Shown here piece after piece: positions 1-9,631 of a DNA stretch of 64,000 nucleotides. The notes below the pieces were generated by a model. It was not told the DNA's origin. It saw only the letters and a list, made by a program, of their open reading frames with translations, and did not search any database. The translations under genes and the position numbers were made by a program. This DNA is from Halichondria panicea (taxonomy: Eukaryota; Porifera; Demospongiae; Suberitida; Halichondriidae). Location: positions 5,678,120 through 5,742,119 of the forward strand of contig NC_087389.1 in assembly GCF_963675165.1 (NCBI RefSeq), in the 5' to 3' direction. The stretch's first letter is position 1; every line of letters begins with the position of its first letter.

Positions 1-97
1 CAATTCAAGCTCAAGCAGGGCCCAAGCCAGGCCAAGCGCAAGCCAAGCACAATTCAAGCCCAAGCGGGGCCCAAGCCAGGCCAAGCGCAATTCAAGA
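1..97. repeat. CAAGC-rich minisatellite beside dynein fragment 1
   Basis: Short imperfect direct repeats of the type CAATTCAAGCCCAAGCGGGG and GCCCAAGCCAGGCCAAGCG. The same minisatellite lies next to two other dynein fragments, at about 28926-29038 and 48374-48418, so it travelled with the duplicated block. It starts at the window edge and may be longer. Confidence 0.8.
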
Positions 98-117
98 GTG
101 GTATTATGTAGACTCAC

Positions 118-2040
118 CGAGGCTTGTGACAGATCATCTGCTTCAAAGATGAGGTTCATACAGTTGCTCATTTGAATGATCTCCCCTGACATGAGACACA
201 GCTTCTTGTTGTCATCCAGTACAGTGTTCATGGACTCCATCCACAGAGTGTCTATAGGACCATCAAACACCACCCACTTACGGTCATCATTTTGTGCAGG
301 TGCAAACTCCCTACACACACAGATATAAGCACTGATCAACCACGCAATGATACGTACATAGCTATCAAAATGGCTGTAAAAAGCGCAAGGCTATTATATA
401 CTTTGCTTTTGCTAAAATTGCCGGATTTCTACTGATCACAAAACTTGCATCTACATGTAAGCACACCATTGGAAAGGTTGTTCTGAGAGCTAGCAATTAG
501 ATTTGAAATTAGAGAATTTGAACAAAAATTACAGGCTAGCAAAAACAGCTGAATTGTTGAAAAACTATAGCCTTGTGCTTTTGTTACAATAGAGCGCAAC
601 TATATATGCACACGCTTAGGCTCACCTGAATGTGTTGGCTACCACACCATCAGTCCACTCGTGTGACACAGGGTCAAACTGACCAAACAGTTGACCCCTA
701 GTGACAGCCTTGGGGTTGATGACTCTATAACCTGTCTTGTTCTCTTCCATCTGTCCCCTCTCATTGAGTGTGTCAGCTAGTACATGTACATCTAGGACCT
801 TGCCTGGTGTGTGTGTGTGTGTGTGTGTAGGGGGGGTTACTACGGTAGATGAATAGCAATGGTATTGTATATAGGAGGGAGGTTGTTAAAACACTTTAAA
901 TTCCACTACAACATGACCTTAGAAAGTACAAGTGGTACTGGGGCTCTTTAAACGGCCATAACTTTAGTTGCAATTTCAGATTTTCTGAAAGCTATGATTT
1001 GTTTAAATTTGGTAGGGGAATAGTTAGATCGCAAAGATTTCTTACCAGCAAAATATTCTAGCCATACGGTAGGCCTCTCCTAGCTTATAGTACCATACCT
1101 TGGGTAGGTTGACGTCCATGATGAATCTGAGCAGTAACACGTCTTCATGTTCGTTAGGGTACTTCAGTTTCAGATGACCGGCTGCCACCAACACTGACTG
1201 GACTGCACGCATGCCTACAGTGTACAATAGTGAGTAGGTCGAGTATACAGTACAGTGGGTAGTCTCGCGAGCAGACTTGTCCCAGAGGGAACGTCTGGTA
1301 ACTATTACAGCAATTCCATGGCACTGAGGAATGTAGTCACGTGCAAGATATTTGTTAATTAACCAAATTCACATGTAGACAAATATTTTCATATGCAGCT
1401 AGCTAGCTCTTGCTTGGTCTGAGCTCCTTGCAACCAAGTTCCTTCGCAACCAGGTATAGTTCAACACTAAAATTAGCCTTTGCTGGAGTAATAATCCTTC
1501 TTTTCACGTTCATTTTATGCTATAATAGGAAAATATACGGGGTGTTACCCGCCCACTATGACGTGGACAAATCTGATTGGCACTGCCAACATTCTGGCAG
1601 TGGTCCACGGAATTGCTGCAATAGTTACCAGACGTTCCCTCCCTCCTACGTCTGCTCGCGAGACTATACAGTGGGTTGTACCCACCATAGTCAGAATGGA
1701 GTTGGCTGGAGAGTTGCTCTGAACACAGTCCATAGGTCATGACAATCTTGACGGCCAGATTACGAGCATCCACAAAACCATAAGAGTAGAGAGAGATCTC
1801 TCCAATCATGGCATAGTCTGGCACCATCAATGCCACTGTACGAAACAACACCTACAGAGAGAAATATTGAAATGCATAGAGGCTAAATAGAAAGTACCGA
1901 TAGTTACCTTTAGATTGTCTGGTAGTTCAGAGCGGCCAGCATAACCTGGGTTCATGGTTCATGGTGATGCAGACAAAGCACGATGGACGCAGGTTCAGAG
2001 TAGTGCCCTCAAATACAAATGTCTTTAGATGAGTTTTCAC
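118..2040 (-). pseudogene. Dynein heavy chain fragment, copy 1 (AAA1-AAA2 exons)
   Basis: Five exons on the minus strand encode a piece of the dynein heavy-chain motor. In protein order: 1908-about 2040 (FVFEG...ITMN, then PGYAGRSELPDNLK), 1686-1851 ([18 protein letters not shown]...LCSEQLSSQ), 1099-1214 ([20 protein letters not shown]...DVNLPK), 626-803 ([22 protein letters not shown] cut by spaces: [21 protein letters not shown]) and 118-310 ([26 protein letters not shown]). These are AAA1 sensor-region to AAA2 signatures. All edges have GT/AG. The first exon carries a 7-base tandem duplication (GTTCATG on the plus strand) just after ITMN, shifting frame. The exon that should join AAA1 to the AAA2 P-loop is missing between 1099 and 803. 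No Walker A exon of AAA1 is seen upstream. A partial, non-functional copy. Confidence 0.85.
1260..1666. mobile_element. 407-bp MITE with 9-bp target duplication (Mutator-like)
   Basis: Inverted termini begin TAGTCTCGCGAGCAGAC and match for roughly 55-60 bp with some differences. The element is flanked by direct copies of TACAGTGGG (1251-1259 and 1667-1675). Dynein fragments 3 and 4 carry one copy of TACAGTGGG and no element at the same intron position. A 9-bp target duplication is typical of Mutator-like elements; family assignment is inference. Confidence 0.9.
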
Positions 2041-2138
2041 TGCTCTCAAGATGGACAAAATGTATAGAGTAATTATAGGGATTGTTGAACGGGCCATAAT
2101 GATTATAATTTTTTTATATACATAATAAAATTATACTA

Positions 2139-2489
2139 CCGTAAGACCTCGATTTAAGGCGACCCTCCAAATATGCGACACCCAGGAGCTTCAGCAATTT
2201 TCTGACCTCTAAAAGTAGTGACAGCTACGTTGATAATTATTTTTTAATGTCGCGTTCTAAATAGAGGTAAATGTAGCCACTCCCTAGCCTCGATGTAGCC
2301 CACTGGAAAATTAGTGTTTTTAAGCGGCCTGAAATCGAGGCAAGTAGACTCTGTAAAGTTACCTCCAATTAGATGCGACCCTCAAAATATGCAACACCAG
2401 GGCTTCAATATAATTTTTCAACCTCCAAAAGATGCGACCTCTGGCTTCGTAATTATTAAAAAGTGTCGCTTTAAATCGAGATCTTACGG
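2139..2489. mobile_element. MITE, CCGTAAGACCTCGATTT family, copy 1
   Basis: Starts TA-CCGTAAGACCTCGATTTAA and ends in the inverted sequence TTAAATCGAGATCTTACGG-TA, so it has about 25-bp terminal inverted repeats and a TA target duplication. Interior contains repeated GCGACCCTC / ATGCGAC words. Copies in the same position of the other blocks lie at 14081-14420 and 30684-31035. It separates the dynein fragment from coiled-coil exon remnants. Confidence 0.85.
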
Positions 2490-2497
2490 TATGAACC

Positions 2498-2760
2498 TAC
2501 AGCATTCTCTAGGATGCTCCTCTCCTGGTCCTCCACTGACTTGTGATAGAGCTACTCACCACACAGCCTCATCTGACAACACACCTGAAACATGGGACAA
2601 CAATTTGTTATAATTATGTTGGAGAACAATAAATACTGTAATAGTGCTGCTCACAAGCATCACTTACAGGAAGATAGACTCTTTAAGCCTGCACTCAGTA
2701 TTGTATTCATTCTTGCTTTGAATACTTTTCTCTTTCATTTCTGATCCAGGCACCAGCAAA
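2498..2760 (-). pseudogene. Coiled-coil exon remnants, copy 1
   Basis: Minus-strand pieces related to better-preserved exons at 58616-58905. The part near 2505-2560 reads SVEDQERSILE and is then cut off where the CCGTAAG MITE begins; the part near 2668-2760 ends AGLKSLSS before a GTAAG donor. The same remnants occur near 14440-14690 and 31050-31300. I do not recognise the parent protein; charge pattern suggests a coiled coil. Confidence 0.4.
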
Positions 2761-2783
2761 ACTCAAAAGTCAAAAGTCAGAAG

Positions 2784-2876
2784 TAGGGAGGGAGGGGGCG
2801 GGGCTGGTGTTTAATTCATTTCCCTTTAGCCTAAGAAGGGAAATGAATAAAACACCAGCCCCGCCCCCTCCCACTA
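2784..2876. repeat. G/C-rich foldback element, copy 1
   Basis: Near-perfect inverted repeat with about 40-bp arms: GGAGGGGGCGGGGCTGGTGT on the left pairs with ACACCAGCCCCGCCCCCTCC on the right, with a short loop around TAGCCTAAG. Copies at about 14703-14797 and 31331-31420 sit in the same relative place; a shorter relative lies at 58934-58998 in a different context, which suggests mobility. Confidence 0.85.
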
Positions 2877-3605
2877 ATTAATTGTCTCTCAAAAGTCAAT
2901 GACAATGACAATAATTATAAGAGAGTTGCAACATGGATACTATAGGTGGTTGCAAGGCTCTGCTAATGCAGACTTGAACTTTTGGTATAGATCGTTTTAA
3001 CAACAATGATGGACATTCATTACCCACACCTTGAGTTTTTGCATGCAGCAAAATTAAATTGTTTATCATGTGTATAAAACTTTATGTTATGTAGCTTGGA
3101 CATCTCAACCGAAGCATCAGCACCTTTTCATTTTTAATAACTTGTATTTGGGCTTTGTTCAACAAAGAAAGGCGTTGTTTGTTTTCTAAAGTAAGGGAAT
3201 TCCCCAAACTGCACGGATAGGTGGGGCTCACCCATAATTATGCACACCGTATTTCTTAGCCCCCCTTATTCTGGCTTATTCCTGTAGAGTGCTGATTAAT
3301 CACCCACACCATCTTTTCTCTTTTCACAACAACAATTTTAGGTCACTGTCACCAGGCAAAAGCAAAGAACTGATCAGCTCTAAATCTATGCAGTCTAAGT
3401 CCAGACATTATAGCAATGCCAGTGAGTGCATATAATTACAGGCTACTGCAAAGATTTGCATAAATTATATTATAATTATATACAAGCTATAAAGTGGATG
3501 TGCATATGAGCATGACCTCCTATAAACTACTGCATAATTATTATAGTCTTCTTAAGTTACAGCTCTCCCTCCTCATGTACGTAGGGCAAGCGTCCGATAG
3601 CTCAG

Positions 3606-3792
3606 AGCAAGGTTGTCACTCCTATTGGTGGACATGCTCAACACCATCCTGCAAGAGACCATCACACTCTCCAAGGGTGATCGAGTAGCAAGTGCCCGAG
3701 CTGCCATTATTGTCTTTGTTCTCTGTATGATTATATTATTTGGCCCGTTAACAATTGGCCATTATGTCTATCTCTGCATAACAAGAAAAAAT
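3606..3792 (+). CDS. Exon-like ORF with one transmembrane segment, copy 1
   Basis: Read as an exon after an AG at about 3605, the frame gives ARLSLLLVDMLNTIL, a charged stretch (SKGDRVASARA) and a strong hydrophobic segment (AIIVFVLCMIILFGPLTIGH). It runs to the edge of the RecQ-bearing inverted-repeat element. The same ORF is at 32150-32332. It could be an upstream exon of the four-TM gene at 5905, with the RecQ element sitting in the intron between them; that is inference. The true start and protein are not recognised. Confidence 0.35.
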
Positions 3793-3946
3793 CTAGCCTC
3801 GAATCCACGCCGATTAAAATACGGCCTGCAGGGGTGTTAGTGCACATGCGCTGCACGATTACCCAGAATCTGGGTAATCGTGCATGCCAGTAAAACTTTT
3901 AGTAAATGCTAGCTGTAATACTTGGAATTTGTTCCGTGTTACTATC

Positions 3947-4566
3947 AATGGCGTCGACTGAGTTTTGTGAAGCTGTGGCTTATGCTCTTCGTTGCGTTGG
4001 TCTAAAGGATCTCACACTGAAGCCAAAGCAAAAGGAGGCTCTCATCCACCTGTATGACGATCATGATGTCTTTGTTTGGTTCCCCACGGGCTATGGCAAG
4101 TCTTTGTGCTTCCAACTGCTCACTGAAGCAGACAAGCTCTAGCTCTACAAGAGTTGAGAGAAGTGTTGTGCTGGTGCTGTCACCACTAGTGTCTCTGATA
4201 ATAGACCAGGTTTCAGGCCTCCAGAAGATCAAGAAGGGTGTCTCTGCTGTTATAATTATTGTCTGGCAACAAAGGTATTAAAGATGTAGATCTAGATAGC
4301 TATATTAAAGAATCTAGGAACTGATGATATTAATGGCCTGAACTTAGTGCATTATTACAGTCAACACTGATCCTTCATTTCATAGATGTTGAGAAGGACC
4401 TCCTTGCTAGTGTGAGTGACGTGTCCGAGGGTCGGTTCTCTCTCCTCTATAGTGCTCCCGAGGCACTCCTTGGCAGAGAAGCGTAGAAGCAGCTCTTGGT
4501 CCAACGTCCCCTCTGTGACTCTGTAGTGGCAGTCGCTGTTGACGAAGCACACTGTGCGTATAAGTG
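3947..4566 (+). pseudogene. RecQ-type DNA helicase fragment, copy 1
   Basis: The start MASTEFCEAVAYALRCVGL leads to helicase motif I (WFPTGYGKSLCFQ), then motif Ia (LSPLVSLIIDQV), then an exon (4385-4566) with LLYSAPEALL and the DEAH box (VDEAHCAYKW) before a GTAAGC donor. This is the first RecA-like lobe of RecQ helicases. Lesions: a frame change after FQLL around 4120-4140, another near 4250 (AVI to LSGNKGIKD), and TAG at about 4483-4485 in GREA*KQLL where a tryptophan-like codon is expected. The later helicase motifs and RQC/HRDC domains are absent. Both copies share all three lesions. Confidence 0.85.
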
Positions 4567-5643
4567 GTAAGCAAGAGTGGTTACAGTGTTTATTCGATTT
4601 GAGGCTTTTAAATATTACGAATCCCCAGGGGTGGCTACTTTTTGAGGCAGAAACATTATTTTTAAAAGTCCTTGTAGGGAATCCACTAGCCTCTATTCCA
4701 GGCCACTTTAAAATACGAACTACATGTATTACAATAAGTGGCTACATCATTTTAGGACGCGGCATATAAAACAACACTGCTTGAGTAAGTGCTACTTTGA
4801 TAATGTCCTAAGATGTAGTGTGTTGCATATTTGGAGGGTCTCCTTAAAAAATGTACACGAGATACAATATACATGAACAATTGTACGTTAAAACATAGTG
4901 CCTTTACATGTGCTCTACTGTCTACGCAGTTTTGTATAATGATTTTACAAATGCCCCCTCACTCAACCACTTGTCTAGCACTTTGGTATGGCCTTCACTG
5001 ATCTTTTTGTTAATATCGCTTCATAGCTGATTGATGTGGTTTAGCCTGGCCCAAGCCTTAATTAATAATAATTGAATAATCACTTGTTTATCAGTAGGAG
5101 TGCTGGCACTCGTAGTCTGTAGTGTGCACTCAATTCCAGCTATATTTAATTATTGTTTTTTTTTTATATAACACTCTGCAGGTACAGAGATCTACCGTTG
5201 GGTTGCTGAGTACTGGCAGTCTCAACAGAAGGTGCTTGAGTATAACGTTGCTTCGATCCCTCAGCGGCACGGCACGTCTTGTTGATATGAAGCAGTGACT
5301 AACAAAATTAATTAACAGTAATTTTTACTCTCTTGTTTTTATATTACTCTTGTCCTGGACGGGGAAACAGAGTCGCCTTCCAGCGGCTCCAACGGTCTGA
5401 CGCTTAGCTAATGGTGGTCTTGCTACGTGTACGTGTGTGTGTGTGTGGGAGAAACCCCTACCCCACTAGTGTCTTTGGATATCTTTCTCGGAGCCGATTA
5501 CTCGTCGGCTGCCAGTGACACTTGTGAGAGGCCTGGGCAGCCATCTCTAGCTCTCTGTTGTTTTAATGTATTTTTCCTAGAACCATGCGGTTTAACATAT
5601 TCTCATTTTGTTTATTTTCCGTTTTATTATCAACAATAAATTT
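4567..5643 (+). other. Interior of RecQ element without a clear gene
   Basis: AT-rich sequence. An AG-led open stretch at about 5182-5285 reads TEIYRWVAEYWQSQQKVLEY and could be an old exon; its family is not recognised. A short GT run lies at about 5432-5447. Nothing else supports a gene. Confidence 0.4.
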
Positions 5644-5904
5644 AGCGCATGTGCACTAACACCCCTGCAATGAACACCAGGCCGTATTTTAATTGGCGTG
5701 GATTCGAGGCTAGAAAAAAATCCAGTCAGTTTTATTACATCTCTCCTTGAAATTATAGGAGTGCTTTTCTTTTTCTATGGCAACAATAATTATCACAAGT
5801 ATTATCAACAGCTGGAGAATTGAGTTAGGTTGTGACTCTCAATGCGTCCCCGATAATCAAATAGCAGCTGCTTTCTCTTTGGGAACGTCTCTAATCATTT
5901 TCAG

Positions 5905-6470
5905 ATAGTTCTGTCAGTGCTGAAAAGTTATTAAAGTTGCTGAAGAGAAAACAACAAAATGAGAAGAAAACAAGATCACCTGATTGGTACACTGCGCTTG
6001 ATTTGATCACGATGTTTATCAAGATCAACACCATCTACTCGGCTATTGTTGGGATGACACAATCCACTGATTTCTGCAGCAGCACTGAAGTTGCTGCAAG
6101 TTCAGTTTTCCTGTCCGTTTGTGTTCTACTGGGATTTGCTAGCGAGTTAATCGATTATTTCTATGCTTTGGACACGAATTTAAAGAGCAACAAAGAATAC
6201 ATCGACAAGTCATTCAATCAATTGGTAACTATCGGCATGATTCTTATTGTCACTATTTGCCTTCCCTTTTATTTACTGGCCGATAATTTCCAGCCTCTCG
6301 ATTGTGCGTTCAGTTGTGACACCATTGTTGCTAATGCGACCATCAGCACAACCACATGCAACCGGACGGCCAACAGTGGAGTTAGACTGGGGTTTACCCT
6401 AACCGCACTTATTATCGTCCTCATCTTCTCCGGTGTTTATTTCTATCATGTTCGATTAGCTGAAAAATAA
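5905..6470 (+). CDS. Four-TM membrane protein, copy 1 (terminal exon)
   Basis: A clean frame follows a TTTTCAG acceptor and reads DSSVSAEKLLKLLKRK before a hydrophobic protein ending LAEK*. There is no ATG near its start, so it is most likely the last exon of a gene. Four membrane segments are visible: LDLITMFIKINTIYSAIVG, SVFLSVCVLLGFASEL, TIGMILIVTICLPFYLL and LTALIIVLIFSGVYFYHV. The loop between segments 3 and 4 has several cysteines and N-glycosylation sequons (NAT, NRT), which suggests it faces outside. Family not recognised. This is the most intact of three copies (others 37445-38063 and 61693-62537). Confidence 0.6.
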
Positions 6471-6746
6471 ATCGAAAAAAGCTGAAGAGTAATTACTGGA
6501 AAAGAAACAGTGGTGTAGAATTTTAAATTTTTCATTATAATTATCAAGTTGTATTGTCATAATTATATGCTTTTTCTCAGAATTAACTATAATCAGGAGT
6601 AGCTATACATAAAGCTAATTAAACTTAATGATTCAAAGTTCCTAATATGTAGGTATGCAGTGAAAGTGATATAAGGTCTGAAGTGGTGTGGTCCATATTG
6701 TGCCCTGCATTATCACTCCTAAAAGGGGTGGGGCTGGTCTTGCAGG
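6471..6746. other. Gene-free AT-rich stretch after the four-TM gene
   Basis: Only AT-rich sequence shared with 38064-38109 and 39247-39430 of the second block. The second block has two nested transposons here which this copy lacks, so this stretch serves as the empty site for both. Confidence 0.6.
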
Positions 6747-6748
6747 TA

Positions 6749-7131
6749 CAGTAGACTTTCGCTATTCCGGCTCTCTGGAGTAAGGCCACCTCGATATACC
6801 GGCCATTTGGCTTGGCAAGGAATGCTAGCTATATGTTTACTGCAAACAACTCACCCTGAACTACGGCCACTCGCTATTCCGTTTACCGGCCAGTGCTGGC
6901 TGTCAGGTTTTCAACGTAATTTTATACGAATATTTTGGCCGGATATGACGTTGTGGGTGTGGTTTAGCAAATAAAATTGAGAATAGAATGATTCCTTATC
7001 CCTCGAGATAAGAACTGCAAAAGTAGTATTAGATTCGAGGTAAGGTAGTTAAGGTTAAGCCGCGGCTATTTCCTGAGCTGCAGCCACCTCGCTATTCCGG
7101 CCAAGCTGCATGAGTGACCGAGAGTCTACTG
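6749..7131. mobile_element. 383-bp Tc1/mariner-type MITE with TA target
   Basis: Starts CAGTAGACTTTCGCTATTCC and ends GAGAGTCTACTG, giving short inverted termini, with TA on both sides (6747-6748, 7132-7133). Interior repeats CGCTATTCCGG-like words. The second block has the exact empty site near 39436 (GCAGGTACACTG), so this insertion is newer than the block duplication. Confidence 0.9.
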
Positions 7132-7133
7132 TA

Positions 7134-7598
7134 CACTGTTATAGGAATGCTATGAACTTTACTTCCAACTTTAGGTATTGAAGAGTCTCACACTAGGCCC
7201 TCATAACATTATTTTTACCATTATTCTATTAATTCTCAGATCGAAAAATGTGCTTATTATTAAAAATCCAAAAATTAATGCGACATAATAATTATAACAT
7301 AAACACAGCACACATGCAAAGCTAACTGACACATGTACACGACATTATTAATATAATCATGTTTCTCATAATAATTATTCCTTCAAGCCATGAAAAGGTT
7401 GTTATGCAAAACTTAATGTAATGATCTTTACCAAAAATGGACATTGACGCTATTAATTTATCTACACCTATAATGCTAAAAATTATTCCGAGCATAATTT
7501 ATCAGGGCCTACATTACACAGTGTGCATGGCAAATGACACTATCATTAGTAACATACAAATCTTGAGTATAAGCAATAAAAATAATGAACAGTTTGTG
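7134..7598. other. Gene-free AT-rich spacer
   Basis: AT-rich sequence between the MITE and the 3' end of the synphilin-like gene. Copies lie at 39450-39890 and 62540-62913. I see no gene, RNA or element boundary in it. Confidence 0.6.
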
Positions 7599-8096
7599 CT
7601 ATGCTAATAATAATTTTTTTTTTCTGATGTGTTCCGAGCTTTCACCTTTGACCCTCAGCGAGTCCCCATCCAACTTGCCATGGTGACTATGGGACGGACT
7701 TTGACCTGGGCTTGTCATAGCGACTGTAGTCTGGAAACTCGGTAATAGTTTTAGAGAACTTGACTTTTGGAGCCGATCTCCTAGCGTCTCTACAGTGTGT
7801 GGGCGTGTGTGGGTGGGGGGTAATTTATAAAGAACAGAAATAATGCTGCAACTAAAGTGACTGCTACAGTGTACACACACGATTGGTAATACACAGTGAC
7901 ACTAGCAAGTGTATGCAATGGCCGAGTGGTCTCCCAGTAAAGTGTAGGGATAACTCACTCTGTGTGTCTCTGGCTCCTGGAGGACCTCTCACTCTTGCTA
8001 TCAGCCTGGGCACAGAAATCAAACAATGTAGGTGGCTATTAAAGTCTATACTGTTGGCTACATTGAAACCTGTCTATACCCTACAAGTACATGCAG

Positions 8097-8250
8097 CCTC
8101 TATAATACAGCCAGGTTAATGGGCCCCAAAGTCTCCCAAGTGTTAGCAGGCCACCCTCTATAATACAGCCAGGTTAATGAGCCCCAAAACATATTATATA
8201 GCATGTGTCCCTCTATACTACAGCCAGGTTAATGGGCCCCCAAACCTCTG
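8097..8250. repeat. Intronic minisatellite, about 57-60 bp unit
   Basis: Three units start with CTCTATAATACAGCCAGGTT followed by AATGGGCCCCAAA. The same array is present, with different unit numbers, in the other synphilin-like copies at about 40469-40670 and 63460-63605. Confidence 0.85.
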
Positions 8251-8477
8251 CCTGGTGCATGGCCACTACCAAACAGGTATGATACAGTGCGTACGTAACT
8301 CTACTGTATTGCACACAAGCTACACACATGTACAGTGTCTCTCACCTCATCTGACTTGCTGTAGAGGCGCTGTATGATAGGAGTGAGGGGGGAGAAGGTT
8401 CGGGTCATACCACCACCACATTTACGAGCCTCTCGATTAGCATTCATACGCTGAGCTACTGACGTCATCTGCTTCCT

Positions 8478-8800
8478 GTGTGTGGTGGGAGGGTGTGTGT
8501 GTGTGTGAGTGAGGGGGAGGGTATGTGTGTGTGTGTGGGGGGGCGCAGTCATAGTGTGTGTGTGTGGTGTGTGTGTGGGGGGTGCAGTCATAGTGTGTGT
8601 GTGTGTGTTGTGTGTGTGTGGTGTGTGTGTGGGGGGGGCGCAGTCATAGTGTGTGTGTGTGTGCGTGTGTGTGTGGGGGAACACAGTCATAGTGTGTGTG
8701 TGTGTGGGGGGGGGGTGCAGTCATAGTGTGTGTGTGTGTGTATGTGTGTGTGTGTGTGTGGGGGGGGGGTGCAGTCATAGTGTGTGTGTGTGTGTGTGTA
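8478..8800. repeat. Compound GT/G minisatellite with TGCAGTCATA units
   Basis: Repeated pattern of (GT)n, a run of 5-10 G, then TGCAGTCATA, eight or so units. It lies directly upstream of the FSPLTPII exon acceptor in all four synphilin-like copies (also 40915-41210, 46660-46990, 63820-63980+). Long open frames through it are low-complexity artefacts. Confidence 0.9.
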
Positions 8801-9429
8801 TAGGTACCTAGTTATAATTCAAGCACGGACATGTTGCAGTAGTTGAACATCTTTCAGCAGCCATAACTTTAGTACAGTGACCCCATTTACCATGGCATGA
8901 CCCCAATTTCAAAAATTTGATGAAGCTTAGAAAGATACCATTCAAATGATGTATTTCAATCGATGTGGCCTAATTAATAATTCAACTTTGAACCCTGGGC
9001 TATTATTACATGGTATTGTGCTAAATCTGTCATCTCCCAAATATCTGGTACCATTTGAAAGGTCTTTTTCTAAGCTTTCGGAAAATCATAAAATTGGATC
9101 CACGGAATTCAAGTTATGGCGACTGAACGAGTCCACTAACCAATTGATTAAACGGGGGACATGTACATGTAGTACATACCTGCACATTAATTTATACTAT
9201 TCACTCACTCTAACACTTCTTGGGGGGTGGCTGTTCGATAGTCAATGATATTATGGTCCTCCCCTTTATCTGCCGCCTCATGACCTCTGTCCTTTGACCC
9301 TCGCGATCTCTTCTTAGCAGCAGGATCTGGGGGTACAGGGGGACGATTGGAGGATCGTTTAGGGGTAGTGGGTGGTTCAGGGGGCGCCTTCCACACAGGT
9401 ACTTGACCCCTGCTGGGGGGAAGGGGTTG

Positions 9430-9631
9430 ATAATTAGCACAAGAATAATAAGAAGCACTAACAAGCTGCTACTTGTAGCTACGTACATGTAGCTAGCTGC
9501 TGGTAATAATTGTTTTTGGCTGACACGTGCAGAAATGCTAGAGTCAAAGTTCACTGAGGCCACTATTTGAGACTGAATATTGCTCAACCACGAATATTTA
9601 ACCCCCCGAAAATTACCGGCTATACGGTAGA
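9430..9631. mobile_element. Chimeric remnant of two MITEs
   Basis: Left part (to about 9571) matches the interior of the CCGTATATGCTTGATC MITE and the right part (ACCACGAATATTT...CTATACGG-TA) matches the end of the CCGTATAGCGGG MITE. In copy 2 these two elements are separate (41907-42300 and 42757-42968) with a coiled-coil exon between them. The junction thus marks a deletion of that exon. Confidence 0.75.

Larger units (their letters stand above)
3793..5712. mobile_element. 1.9-kb inverted-repeat element carrying a RecQ fragment, copy 1
   Basis: Left terminus (3793-3852) begins CTAGCCTCGAATCCACGCCG and is repeated in inverted orientation at 5644-5712, where the right arm has about 10 extra bases. 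Arms are about 60 bp. Next to the left arm is a perfect 15-bp-arm hairpin (GCACGATTACCCAGA / TCTGGGTAATCGTGC, 3852-3884). Inside, on the plus strand, is a RecQ-type helicase fragment, then 4.6-5.7 kb with only short exon-like scraps (one around 5182-5285 after an AG). No transposase was recognised, so it looks non-autonomous. A second copy is at 35332-37254. Target duplication is not clear. Confidence 0.7.

Noticed and set aside
1410-1742. 110-codon plus-strand frame
   Set aside because: It lies across the 407-bp MITE and an antisense dynein exon.
3852-3884. Perfect hairpin considered as a terminator or microRNA precursor
   Set aside because: It is directly attached to the inverted repeat of the RecQ element and is duplicated with it; no evidence of a separate RNA gene.
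8301-8726. Open frames of 82-129 codons rich in HT/PP or CV/GG
   Set aside because: They run through GT/CA microsatellites, which lack stops in several frames. The real exon is 8346-8475 only. The same holds for frames at 11892-12174, 27288-27500, 40833-41138, 45311-45610 and 46652-46980.
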